A stretch of DNA of 64,000 nucleotides from assembly GCF_026151205.1 (NCBI RefSeq), contig NC_087077.1, positions 16,716,983 through 16,780,982 on the forward strand, in the 5' to 3' direction. This document shows, piece by piece, positions 46,725 to 57,944 of the stretch (its first letter is position 1; each line of letters begins with the position of its first letter). The notes under the pieces were generated by a model. It made no database searches and was not told the DNA's origin. It was given only the letters and a program-made list of their open reading frames with translations. The stretch is from Bolinopsis microptera. Lineage: Eukaryota; Ctenophora; Tentaculata; Lobata; Bolinopsidae. Made by a program: the position numbers and the translations under genes.

Positions 46725-47142
46725 CGTCAGCTATTTAAACTGGTATATTACTATTAAACTGTTTATTTAATAAGATTGTGGCGTGACGTTGGTAGTTTTA
46801 TTCTCCGTTTTCAAGCAGTTTGATTTGTCGTTTTTAAGCGGTTTTGAATGATCGATTTCTCGTTTTTAAGCGGTTTTGAATAAGCGATACCCCATCTTTT
46901 GATTGGTTTGAATCTTCGTATTTTCAGAGGTTTCGTCAGCTATTTAAACTGGTATATTACTATTAAACTGTTTATTTAATAAGATTGTGGCGTGACGTTG
47001 GTAGTTTTATTCTCCGTTTTTAAGCAGTTTGATTTGTCGTTTTTGAGCGGTTTTGAATGATCGATTTGTCGTTTTTAAGCAGGTTTGAATAAGCGATACC
47101 CCATCTTTTGATTGGTTTGAATCTTCGTATTTTCAGAGGTTT
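46725..47142 (+). repeat. Tandem duplication, 209-bp unit
   Basis: CGTCAGCTATTTAAACTGG starts units at 46725 and 46934; the two are nearly identical. Each unit holds two or three internal copies of a CGTTTTTAAGCGGTTTTGAA-type motif. Confidence 0.85.
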
Positions 47143-47948
47143 TAATAATGGTGTTATTACTTCGTCTTGAAAGCGTGTGTGTTCTTATTGGTGATATTCG
47201 TGTCAATGGTGTGTCAAATAAAATTCCTATAATAACCACCGTATGAGACGATATTGTCTCAAGTCCCAGTTTCACAGGTAAGGGAGGGGTATTCTATTCA
47301 TAGTTTTATTTGAGCTCGTTATTACCTGTGTTGCACTATATAGCGCCCTCAATCAAGAATGTAGTATCCATAGAACTCTACCCGCACTCTTTAAGCAGTA
47401 ATAATGTTCTATTAAACTTTAATCAACAGTAGATAAAATGTGTTACTTTGTAGAAATAATAACGACAACTGGACAGTGGATACCACTATAATCAGCAGAT
47501 ATAATTTGTCCTTCTGGCCGGATGTTACTTAATAGTTAACAGGGAGCTAGTTTGTTAGACAAATGTTCGTACATTATTAATAATGTACATTAATTAATGT
47601 TGAAGGAACAGATAGCAGTAAATTAACGCACGACGCCACAAATTTGCTGCAAATTTGAGTTCAGACAGTTACTTAGATTTAACCTAGTTTATATAATATC
47701 ATGATTGAAAACCTGTAATTGAAAGTTGTAATCACAGTAGTAAATATTCGTTTCTCGAGTTCCAAACACTAAATCAACGTGGGCGGGTATTTAATCTAGT
47801 CTACCAATATAAGAGTATATTAATTACCATAGTCTGTTTTGGCATATACTGCAGGATGTCAGATGTTTTGGCGTACTTGAAATTTTATGGATGATAACTC
47901 ACTTTAGTAGATCTCTAGTTTTTAGGGTTAATAATTGGGATAATTTAC

Positions 47949-47993
47949 CTTTGTAGCAGCAGTTCTAAGTTTGGGATACAAGCCAACACGATA
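47949..47993 (-). CDS. Possible upstream micro-exon of the kinesin gene
   Basis: A 45-bp open segment on the minus strand would read YRVGLYPKLRTAATK. It has a strong acceptor (TTTCCTCTCTAG), a strong donor (AAG then GTAAATTA) and phase 0 at both ends, so it could join exon a in frame. The peptide does not clearly match a kinesin-3 segment and the stretch is short, so this may be chance. Confidence 0.2.
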
Positions 47994-50128
47994 CTAGAGA
48001 GGAAAGTGGAGTTACATTGCATTGTTACGCTATTGAACTCTCCCCTATAAATTAAATAAACTGTAGTATCGATATTTCATATCATTAGCTTAGTAGCTGT
48101 CTACGGAAATTACAGAGAAACACTTATATATCCAGCCACCTGCCACCTATTTGAGAGTTCCACGGAATCACGTACTTATGTCAGTAGATCGTTAAATTTG
48201 CATTTGCGGAATGCACTACAGACTTTATGTTCTGGGTTAACTCAAATATTAGGCTCTATTTCCGAATGATATCATGGCTCAAAGGTTATTGTCCTAATTT
48301 TGAAGGTTAGGTTTGTATATTAAAACTTGTACGAGTTTCTACATGTTCCTTTGATACTGTTGCTCTTCCAAATCGTTTGATCCTAAGTATTGCCTGAATA
48401 AGACCTAGAAAGTGGAGTATACTTCGTCCACTTAACCAATTAGCAACCTTTTTGTGATTAGCCAGAACTTACGGAGGAGAGACCTGCCCTTAAGTATCTT
48501 GTTGTTGTTGTTGTAAATAGTACAGACATACTTCTTGTTGTTGTTGTAAATAGTACGGATGTCGGTTTAGCTTTTTATTATTATATATTTAGTCGCTTAG
48601 TACTCAAGTAGTAGCTAGTGGTAACAACCATTTAGTAGTTTATTCTGGTATCGATATTATATTAGGGTACTGAAGATATCTAATGAGTCGAGTAGTCTAA
48701 ATCATGCTTATATTATCAATTAAAAAACCAAGGTTGTATATTGGCAATATTGCATAATATACGATATTACAGTTTTTAGGTCGAACGTAAATATAAGGCG
48801 GCCATCGCGGCCTATTGCGAGGATGAAAATCAAACAGTTTTCATTTCATAAGGCATGGCTGTCTGATGCAATCCTTAGATTGCTTACTAATAGTGTGCGA
48901 CCTATAATAGTAGTTTTGCCTCAGATATACCTATGAGTATTGCTGAAAGCACAGTGTAAGGCCTACACGGACCGCCTCTAACTATGTTTTTTACGTTTTG
49001 AATTTTTAACACTTGTTTTTAGATCATGAATACGATGTAGTTATATTGAAACGTCGAGTAAACTCCTTTTCCTAATAAGAGCATTTTTACTTGTCGCAGT
49101 AACCGGGATAAAGATAATTTTACACAGAATACACCTATAATAGAGTTTTACCCGGACTATGTTATAGTAGGTATCTTGGTTCTCATAACAGAATCTGTTT
49201 ACAAATGACAGGTCACTCTCTCCACGTTAAGCTCAAGTAAGACCACTATGATACACATAGCACATATAATATGATGGTACGTGTTTTTGTATTGAGGACT
49301 GAAGGACTTGCACTTTTGTTTTTAAAGGAAAAATAGATGCCCATAACCCCTTTGACACTCAAGACATAACGTCTATTAAAATCAAGATTAGCCCACCCCA
49401 AATAAATAGGAAGAAGAGAAGAACTTAGAACTCTCAACACAAAGGAACTGCCCGGGCCGTGGAGGGACCCGTGGTTTGTCCCTCCTTTCTATTATCTTTA
49501 TACCTTTATTATGGTTACTATTGTTTCTCTATCGTCATTTTTTATACCAAGTCGGTTCAGTGTGTTTTGGTCCGGGCCTTGCCAGCTGGCCCTGCCATGC
49601 CTCTCTAAGTCTTATCTCTAGCTTGGGCAGTATTGACTTATATAATAAAAATATACTCGGGTTATACCCTGGCAAGTATGTATTCAATTAATAAACCGCA
49701 ACTGCAGAGCCACTCCAACGACCAGGAGGAGACCTGTTCATGTAGCATGTGTATGTAGCAGGGATCTTGCTCATGCAAATTCTATTTCTATTATTCACTT
49801 ACAATACGAAGATATGAGAGGTTTTTGTCAGGAATTCTACCGGGTAACAATGCACCATATGAATACCCACAACTATATATACATTAAGTCCATCCATATT
49901 CTATTTTAATGAATATCCAACAATTAAGGACACTAGACATCTTGCTGTCCGTCAGGTATAGTAATGCTTATGCATATTCTATGATGCATTTACAATAGGA
50001 GGTGTATTTTGAGCGCAGAATGACTGTTAGGCAGTCTTCCGACTAGAAATGTAAATTTTAAAGGAGTGTAAGCTGCTTGAAATAACCAATTACAAGTTAT
50101 GCTCACACATATTCCAAGATTTATTTAC

Positions 50129-50774
50129 ATTACTTATATTAGCGACAAGAGAAACACCATAGTTGGACCTGAGGAGACTGAGGATTACTTATATTAGCGA
50201 CAAGAGAAACACCATAGTTGGACGTGAGGAGACTGAGGATTACTTATATTAGCGACAAGAGAAACGCCATAGTTGGACGTGAGGAGACTGAGGATTACTT
50301 ATATTAGCGACAAGAGAAACGCCATAGTTGGACGTGAGGAGACTGAGGATTACTTATATTAGCGACAAGAGAAACGCCATAGTTGGACGTGAGGAGACTG
50401 AGGATTACTTATATTAGCGACAAGAGAAACGCCATAGTTGGACGTGAGGAGACTGAGGATTACTTACATTAGCGACAAGAGAAACGCCATAGTTGGACGT
50501 GAGGAGACTGAGGATTACTTATATTAGCAACAAGAGAAACGCCATAGTTGGACGTGAGGAGACTGAGGATTACTTATATTAGCAACAAGAGAAACGCCAT
50601 AGTTGGACGTGAGGAGACTGAGGATTACTTATATTAGAGACAAGAGAAACGCCATAGTTGGACGTGAGGAGACTGAGGATTACTTATATTAGCAACAAGA
50701 GAAACGCCATAGTTGGACGTGAGGATTACTTATATTAGCAACAAGAGAAACGCCATAGTTGAGGAGACTGAGGA
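50129..50774 (+). repeat. Minisatellite, 55-bp unit, 12 copies
   Basis: Units start at 50129 and then every 55 bp to 50679, with a shortened unit and a final partial unit from 50725. Each begins ATTACTTATATTAGCGACAA. Substitutions (CACC/CGCC, GCGAC/GCAAC) show ordered variants. It is not CRISPR: repeats are contiguous, without spacers. Confidence 0.95.
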
Positions 50775-51792
50775 CCCGGTCTGTAATTTGCCGAGAAGAC
50801 TGTGCGATATTAATGCACCACGTACCACGTGTGAATGCACTGCGCCTACCCCATTGTAATCTTTTACTATTATTAATATTCTCCTGCTTTTAGTCTTTGG
50901 ATCAGAGTTGTAAGTCTGTTGGTTGGTCTGCACTAAGTCCGTGTGTATCAGGTACATTGTCAATTTAAAGTTATTTCTATCAGGTATATTGGTAACATCT
51001 TTTACCGGTCTTTAATATGGCGTTACCAGTAATAAGCGCCTTTTCATATTTAACATAGGACCACTGGACCAGATTAATATAGTTATACGACTAAGATTTC
51101 TCCCGCGCACGTTAGGCTTTGGGGGCTCTAGAATCACAAAAAGTGTTCAACCCTATTCGGAATAATAAATGTGTTAAAATTCTGTACCGCCGGTGAAGTT
51201 TCTGTCAAAAGTTCGACAGCAGTTGTAAAAGAAAAATGCGAACAGAGATATATTATGAATAGAGATATTTAAGTATTTTCTTGGAATAAAATGCTAAGTC
51301 GCTGTTTTGTGTGTTTAATTTTACTAAACGTTTGATAGGAAGGTATTACAGACTTCTGGATAAGTGCAAATCGACCTCATAATTAGCACAAATTATGGAT
51401 AAACACATACTCTAAAATGCTACATATTTACCACGTAAAGGCTAGGGCGTTGATTGTTATTTCTTACCCTAACACTTTGCTCTCGCGAATAATCACTTTA
51501 TGGAGACACATATTGAGAACAAAATACACTTCCACTCGTCGCTGTTAATTCGATGCGTCTTTCAGATTTTGTACAAAGAAAAGCGTAAATCGCAGAAAGC
51601 ATCCGATGCTGTGCAAATCACTATACAGTATACACGATTTATCGCACGCGTAGATCATGGACGTTCAACTTCAACATTGAATTTGAAACGGCCTCATCTA
51701 TTATCTATTATCTTTGAGTCCTACAGTTAACAGCGACTGAGATCTCAATGTGTAATATGTCGTGCTCAGTAAAGTCTTTAAAGTCGTTTAAT

Positions 51793-51983
51793 AGATGTGG
51801 ATTCTGGTGGGGAAGCATGGCTGATGGCACGTGACATGGCACGTGACAACAATTAATATTCGTTGGCACGTGACAGTGAATCTCGGTTTGATTAGCAGCT
51901 TATTGGTTAATTGGTTACATGTGTCAAAAATAAGCTTCACCTCCCCTGGAGAGGCTCTCCACCAGAATCCACATTCCACATCT
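51793..51983. mobile_element. MITE with CACGTG repeats
   Basis: AGATGTGGATTCTGGTGG at the left pairs with the complement at 51959-51983; TA at both ends would fit a Tc1/mariner-type target. GGCACGTGAC occurs three times inside. Confidence 0.65.
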
Positions 51984-52273
51984 ATAACTTAATATCAGGA
52001 TTGAAGGCGGGTGCAATTTGAGTTACCGCTTGTTCTTGGTTACGTGCGTTGAGCTTACTTTGATTATAAACGGGCGTATTTTTAATTTAGAAATAAAATG
52101 TTTTGACACCAACGTCCAACATGTTACTTATTCTAGCCTGAGTAAGTTTAAAACCTTTGCATCAAAACTCTTTCAGCTGTGCAAAGCCTTTCATTTTTAA
52201 TATAAACTTGGTGAACTAGCAGTTCGTGACAATTTCAAGGCCTGTCACTTCCAAGAAATCATTTGACTCATCA

Positions 52274-52870
52274 TTTTTTTTTTTTTTTTTCTTTTTTTTT
52301 AGAGAGGCTGGGCCTGGTTGGCCCACGAGAGGATAGCATATGAATGCTTTGCCTACCTCTGGGGTATGGCAGTCCTGTGGGAGGATGCCAGTGGAATCAA
52401 GATGTGTAATCAAGGATGATGGTAAGTGTTGTGGGGTGTGTCATAGATAAACGCTTAAGTGGTGGTTGAGTGTGGAAGAGAGAGGCGAAATAAGACGGCG
52501 TTAAAGTAGTCGCTATGTTACACCTGTCTGGTCCAACTCCTCTGGCACCACTAAGCGTTTAGTGTGGTTTGTAAAGTTGACAATGGTGGAGATGTGTTGG
52601 TTGTCGAATATGTCATTGACAGAGAGGTAGTAGTCCCGGAAATATTGACCTCTTATTTGAGCAATAGCCGGGCACTGTCCGAGAAAGTGTGAGACAGTCT
52701 CCTCTTCGTCGCCGCATTTAGGACAAGCACTTGTGTCTGATTTGCGAATGGTGTGTAGGTGTTTGTTGAGGCCACAATGTCCCGACTCATCATGGAACTA
52801 ATAAAAATGTTGCCCCTTGAAAATGTCGAACAGAGCATATAAATGGACAGGTCGGGTCTTGCTGAGGTTG
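52274..52870 (-). mobile_element. 5'-truncated LINE 3' end with poly(A) tail
   Basis: The minus strand encodes HDESGHCGLNKHLHTIRK, CPKCGDEEETVSHFLGQCP and AIAQIRGQYFRDYY, ending VPEELDQTGVT and a stop near 52520. The HCGLNxHL block and the CxxCG...HFLGxCP finger are typical of LINEs with an RNase H domain and C-terminal zinc knuckle. About 200 bp of 3' UTR follow, then a long A-run (T-run at 52274-52302 on the plus strand). One in-frame stop just upstream of the HDESG block marks decay. A related 3' UTR lies at 43487-43650 in the opposite orientation. Confidence 0.75.
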
Positions 52871-53584
52871 ATGTTGCAAATTGATTTATTCATTTATTTA
52901 CGTTACTGGCGTTGTGACAAAATATTTCTTGACATACTTGTGAGGCACTGAACTTTTTCATTAAATGACACTCAAAGCAGTTCAAGACCTCATCAGTAAC
53001 TTTCATAAAATCTTTAAACTTAATCGAAAGGCCCTCAGCTTTTTGATAATCAATGAAGCCTGAAAGGCAGAAAGGCTCGCCGGCCAATATCAGGTAAATC
53101 TGCCTTCCCTTGCACGAGGTATTTAGACGGGACAGTATAGTGTCAGACGTCAGCAAGACGTGGTGAAGTAGTGCTGATTACTTTATAGTACATAGTTTAT
53201 GTAGGTTGCTACTTCTAATATTGCACTTAACTAGGGCTGTACGTGCTTATTCGGGACTAATGTTCGGGTAAATCCAAGGAGAGAGTCGGAGAGATATCCC
53301 CCGTATCATATGATTTGACCTGTAGCTGTCTAACAATGGTGTAGTAGTATAGACTGTGACTGTTATTGATCTGTTTTGATCCCAATGTCTATGTGATGGG
53401 CACACCATTGTTATCTTTGGGCGTGTTATTAAGAGAAGCTATTGGCGTTTGAAGATCCAATCAAATTTTGACGTTTTCACACTTAAAAACAGCAATCATT
53501 TGAAATTATTCATTTTTTGTAGAGTGTCTTCCTTTCTGTTGATATTATACTTCGGCCATTTCTACGTCCATTCCTTCTAACAAA

Positions 53585-53890
53585 GACCGCGACCGCGGAA
53601 TTACTCCGCAGTTGTTTGTGATTTATCAAAATTAAACAAAATTCTCATTACAATAAAGAATCCTTACTAAGACCATATACCTATTTCTATCTAGAAAGCT
53701 TTAAAATGTTTGTACATTCTATCATATTTCAATTTCACTCTACCGCGACCGCGGAATTATTCCGTATTTTTTTTTGATTTATCAAAAGTTTTCAAATTCT
53801 CATTATGAATGAAATATAAATCCTTACTTACTTCACAATATATTTATATCTCGAAAGCTTAATAATGTATCAACATTCTATCTCTTGCAT
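53585..53890 (+). repeat. Diverged tandem duplication, about 157-bp unit
   Basis: ACCGCGACCGCGGAATTA begins both units (53586 and 53742). Order of further blocks (TGATTTATCAAAA, TCTCATTA, CGAAAGCTT or AGAAAGCTT) is preserved with many changes. Confidence 0.7.
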
Positions 53891-55126
53891 ATTTTATTAC
53901 AAAGTAAACTGGAACGTCGTTTAGTGAGTTATAGCTATTTGCTAATTATAGTCGCTACTTCGCTAGTCAGGTGTTGATTATCGGTTCGTGATTGAGCGAG
54001 TATTTCTAGTGATATTTTATAAATTTACCCCTAGTGATTCTGTCTCCTTTTGTTTTCTTGCATACTTGCTTATTGTTATATCAGCACCTTCTGTTCAGAT
54101 AGTTGAGACTAATAAAGTGAATCGTGATATAAATATTCTGCGATCGAAATAACTTTAAAATATCTTGTCTCCCTCGTGGTTGTTAAGTTTTTAATTATAG
54201 GCTTGCTATGACGGTATTCTAAATCTTCCTCAATTGGCAGTTAACGTAGTTCAATAGATAAAACTTGTTACCTTAAATGGTTCTTTATATAGCGAGATGA
54301 TGTAATAGTTTAGCGAATAATTAATTCATTTATGCAATTTTTCATTAATCACTATATAATTATAGTATCAAGAGAATGAGCTTTTGTCAATGGGTCAACA
54401 GTTTACACCATACACCATACATATATATTATTATATAAGAGTATAAGGATAAGACAATACTTTCATAACTATGGAACCGTAACCAACAATCCAAATTCCA
54501 GATTTGAGATAAAATAATCATGACATAACCGCTAACTTGTAGATCATCAGGTCAATTAAAATTAAATGAAAGTTTAAATAGTTGAATGATCACTGATCAG
54601 GTGACCGGTTGTTGCGTCCAATCATTACTTAATTTTCCTAAAATACAATGACACCTTTAGTACGTACTTATTAAATGATCCGAGGCGTTACTCAGACGAT
54701 GATTTCACATATATTTACTGAATAATTCTATTGCATTTATAACGGGACTGTATCTGTGCACTGTACATGTTTCTACTTCTGTTGAATATTTTTTCGTGTT
54801 CATATTATCATTTGATAAATCAGAATCTATATCTAGCAGGACATTTACTATTTAAAAGTCTATTTTTTGAAGCCACTGTAACTTACATTATAGAAAACTA
54901 ACACCTTGAAGCCTCTGTAACTTTCTTAAAATAAAATAAAACTTCCATGCTATTATTCAATTGTCCGGGTGTGTCTTCTATTCGTCTTATCAAATATCGA
55001 ATAATTGGTTAATTGTTTCTTTAGTAATGCACAACATTTCTAATTATTTCACTGTGAAAAGTGATAACATCGAAATATGAAATATTAATTGACGAGAAAA
55101 TAATATTGTCTTGGGATATCAATACT

Positions 55127-55666
55127 ATAATTCAAAGAATTCTTTTTGCACGACCGCCCACGTGCAAATCAGATGAGAAATAAGTAGTTGCATAGTAACT
55201 ATGGTAATAGTGTTGAAAAAGTTGAAACGCGCACATGCACGTGCAATGATTGTTTTAACGCCATTTTGTGGTAATTACGTTGTGTTCACTCATTCTGTGC
55301 GAGATAAATTTTAATCGGCTGTGTCTTCGGTTGTGACTTGTGATGGATATTTTTGATGCAATAAAACTGCAAATTCCCTCCCTGTGACCTATTTTATATC
55401 ATAATTCAAAGAATTTTTTTGCACGACTTCCCACGTGCAAATCAGATGAGAAATAGGAAGTTGCATAGTAACCATAGTAACGGTGTTGAAACGTGCACAT
55501 GCACGTGCAAAGATTTGCAAGCGACATTTTGATCGGTTTTGACGTAATTGCGTTGTGTTTAGTGCGAACTACATTTTAATCGGCTGTATCTTCGGTTGTG
55601 ACGGATATTTTTTGATGCGATAAAAACCTACTATCAAAGGATACTATTACCTTCCTCCCTGTGACC
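55127..55666 (+). repeat. Tandem duplication, about 274-bp unit
   Basis: ATAATTCAAAGAATT starts units at 55127 and 55401. Both carry CCCACGTGCAAATCAGATGA, GCACATGCACGTGCAA, TTTTAATCGGCTGT and end CCTCCCTGTGACC. Confidence 0.85.
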
Positions 55667-56857
55667 ACGGGCTTGCTAGTATCCCTATAATATATTGAAA
55701 TATCGATAAAGTCTCGGAATGAAATTATTTGAAGCCACCTTACAACCTGTCAGAGTTCAAAGAATGAACAAATTGTAAAATTCTCTGAAATATCAACGTA
55801 AAGCCTATAAAGGTGGCTGTGGTAGTGCGTTACTTTATTTTGTATTTTCATTGAGGAACGGTTCTTCCCATTCCTATTAGTTATGTAACGGTCACGTACT
55901 TTTTACAGTGTACTTTTTACGCTGTAAATTACACCGTTATGCTTAATGAATCAATCTTTCCTCATACCAGCCTGATCTCCTAATTTCCTCAGGGCTCCCG
56001 GGTGATATCTAATAAGGCTTTAATAGGGCTTTAATAATTACAGTGACATCTTCTGTAGCGGTGCATGGAACATTAAAGGGTGGTCCAGAATCAGTATTTG
56101 TCATGAAAATGAAAACGTATTGATAACTTTCTCGTCCCTCCTGTCTGTTATTTAACTTTAAGTTGTCACATTTGATTTAACATTGCACAACGTTACCCCG
56201 AAAATATTATAAATATTACTCTAATAGTGCTCAGAAATGAAATCTTAGCAAGTCACGTGGGTTTACCAATGAGACACGTGACCAACAGACGCGCGCAGAT
56301 TGTCAATAGTTTCTGTCAAAATAACGGTACTAGTATATAAGTTGTAACTTGTAAGTGACAGTTGGCTGGAGATAGTTATTGCGAAAGGCCCCAACACTTT
56401 AGGTCCCCTGTTATCATTACTTCTGCTATTATCATCAGAAGTTAGTTGAGAGAAACGAGCTGTAAAGCCTGGAAGTGTAACTCTGTAATGTCACCCTTTT
56501 AATGCATTTTTAACACTTTTAACATTTTTAGCACGTTTAGCATTTTTAGCATCTTCTCGTATAGTCGTATATACAAATATTCGTCAGGTCACTTATTAGC
56601 ACGTGCAGTCTGCATTATCAAAGTTGAACTTAATAATAAGTAATAATATAAAGTCTAAACCACGATTGTTTACAACAGCAAAAATAGCATAACTCAAGAA
56701 AGATTCCAACCCTGATGAGAAATTGAGAAAGGTGCAAATTGATAGGTTATTTATATTTTATAGACTAGCAATTTATACCATTTATTTGTCTTTCTGTTTA
56801 GTACATACAATCTTAAGTAGAGGAACAGCAACTGTTGGTCTAGTTGGAGATATTACC

Positions 56858-56965
56858 TATCCCACCGGGGTAGCCGTGCGGTTAAGATAATGTACTTTAG
56901 GTTAACTTGGCAGGGATCGCTAATGGACCACAGCTGACAACTGTATCTGGTAGTAAGTAAGTAGT
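56858..56965 (+). mobile_element. Decayed tRNA-derived SINE head
   Basis: GGGGTAGCCGTGCGGTTAAG is a typical A-box region of tRNA-derived SINEs. The B box is degraded (GGCAGGGATCGCTAATGG). An AGTAAGTAAGTAGT tail-like stretch follows near 56951. Confidence 0.45.
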
Positions 56966-57487
56966 ACCAATTAGTACTTAGTAGTATAACAGCCTCCAAT
57001 AAGGCTTCACTCCGGTTACCATGTATTCGCAGGTGATTCCTTAATTTGCCCACATTTTCAGCTATCTTCCAGTTAATTAACACCTATCTCTGTACGTTAC
57101 TTTGATACCTTACTCAAGGAGGTAATTACGTTTTATGACGTACTAACAGTACCAGTGCTCACAATCAGATACTTAATTAATGTGCTTAATGTTATGTAAA
57201 TAACTACAAGTATATAAGTGCTGCTAACCCTACCTGAGCGTTATAAGAATTGTCAGTTTATGCCTCACTGAAGATTGGCTGATCGTATTTAAGAATTTAC
57301 ACAATTTCGACTTAGTATAGACTAATTATCATCTTATTCGTTTTGTTATCATGGCCTTATTCTGGTATCAGTCACTAGATGTAGGGGAATGGCACACTAT
57401 TCCGACTCTGCAAGGAATTCCGACTAGCATTCAATTCAGAATTGGAGCTGTTGGAATTCCGTCTACTGCAGGAACCGGCACACCATT

Positions 57488-57516
57488 AGTACTAGTAGTA
57501 GTAGTAGTAGTAGTAT
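57488..57516 (+). repeat. AGT microsatellite
   Basis: About nine AGT units. Confidence 0.8.
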
Positions 57517-57854
57517 GACTAGCTCAAAACTGTTTAATAGATTAATAATGCTTGTTATTTTATGTTATTATTTTATGTTATTACCAGTTCTTTAATTATT
57601 ACAAGTTGATTAAAAGGGTAAAGGACTGGGTTTTGAGTAACAAATGATCAGTAGCTGGTACCATAAGATCTATTACATAATATGCTGTTCTGCTGTTATT
57701 TATAATCTATGAAAATTGAAATGCATAACTAATACTAATATTCCTTACATAACAAAGATTATGTGATAATTTAGTTTAAATTTTCTTATATTATCACCAT
57801 AGTAAATTATAACATCTCACATTATTCTAGTAATGAACGACATTATATACGAGT

Positions 57855-57944
57855 ATGTCCATTGAGATCTACATCTACTTCGCTTTTGGGATCCTTGCAA
57901 TGCTCATCAATATCAGTTTTCTTACCATTACTCTTTGTGTTCAG
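57855..57944 (+). CDS. GPCR exon 1 (start, TM1)
   Basis: Thirty codons from ATG to CAG, donor GTATGG, phase 0. It encodes MSIEIYIYFAFGILAMLINI and ends LCVQ, a single hydrophobic helix with the Asn expected in TM1. The in-frame TGA at 57834-57836 limits upstream extension; an acceptor AG at 57852-57853 could replace the start. Confidence 0.7.

Larger units (their letters stand above)
44461..57854. other. Kinesin 5' intron(s) and/or intergenic region
   Basis: This separates the most 5' recognised kinesin exon (minus) from the GPCR start (plus), so the genes are probably divergently transcribed. Motor and FHA exons should lie upstream, here or beyond; I did not recognise them. It holds hairpins at 44.5-45.0 kb, tandem duplications at 46.7, 50.1, 53.6 and 55.1 kb, a MITE at 51.8 kb, a LINE end at 52.3-52.9 kb and a possible SINE at 56.9 kb. 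Nothing specific in 47.2-50.1 kb apart from the micro-exon candidate. Confidence 0.5.

Noticed and set aside
49476-49691. 71-residue plus-strand frame with a hydrophobic start
   Set aside because: The hydrophobic start arises from T-rich DNA; no family resemblance and no gene context.
49800-49870. Possible minus-strand exon ending ATT before GTAAGT
   Set aside because: An open stretch of about 22 codons is expected by chance, and the peptide matches no kinesin segment.
50129-50774. CRISPR array
   Set aside because: The repeats are contiguous 55-bp units with no unique spacers, in a eukaryotic setting.
51470-51560. Possible minus-strand exon with a GTAAGA donor
   Set aside because: Its outgoing phase 2 does not fit the known kinesin exons, and the peptide is not recognised.
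52890-53156. 88-residue minus-strand frame with several Cys and Phe
   Set aside because: It has no match I recognise and no splice or promoter context. It is adjacent to a LINE end and may be a mobile-element scrap or chance.
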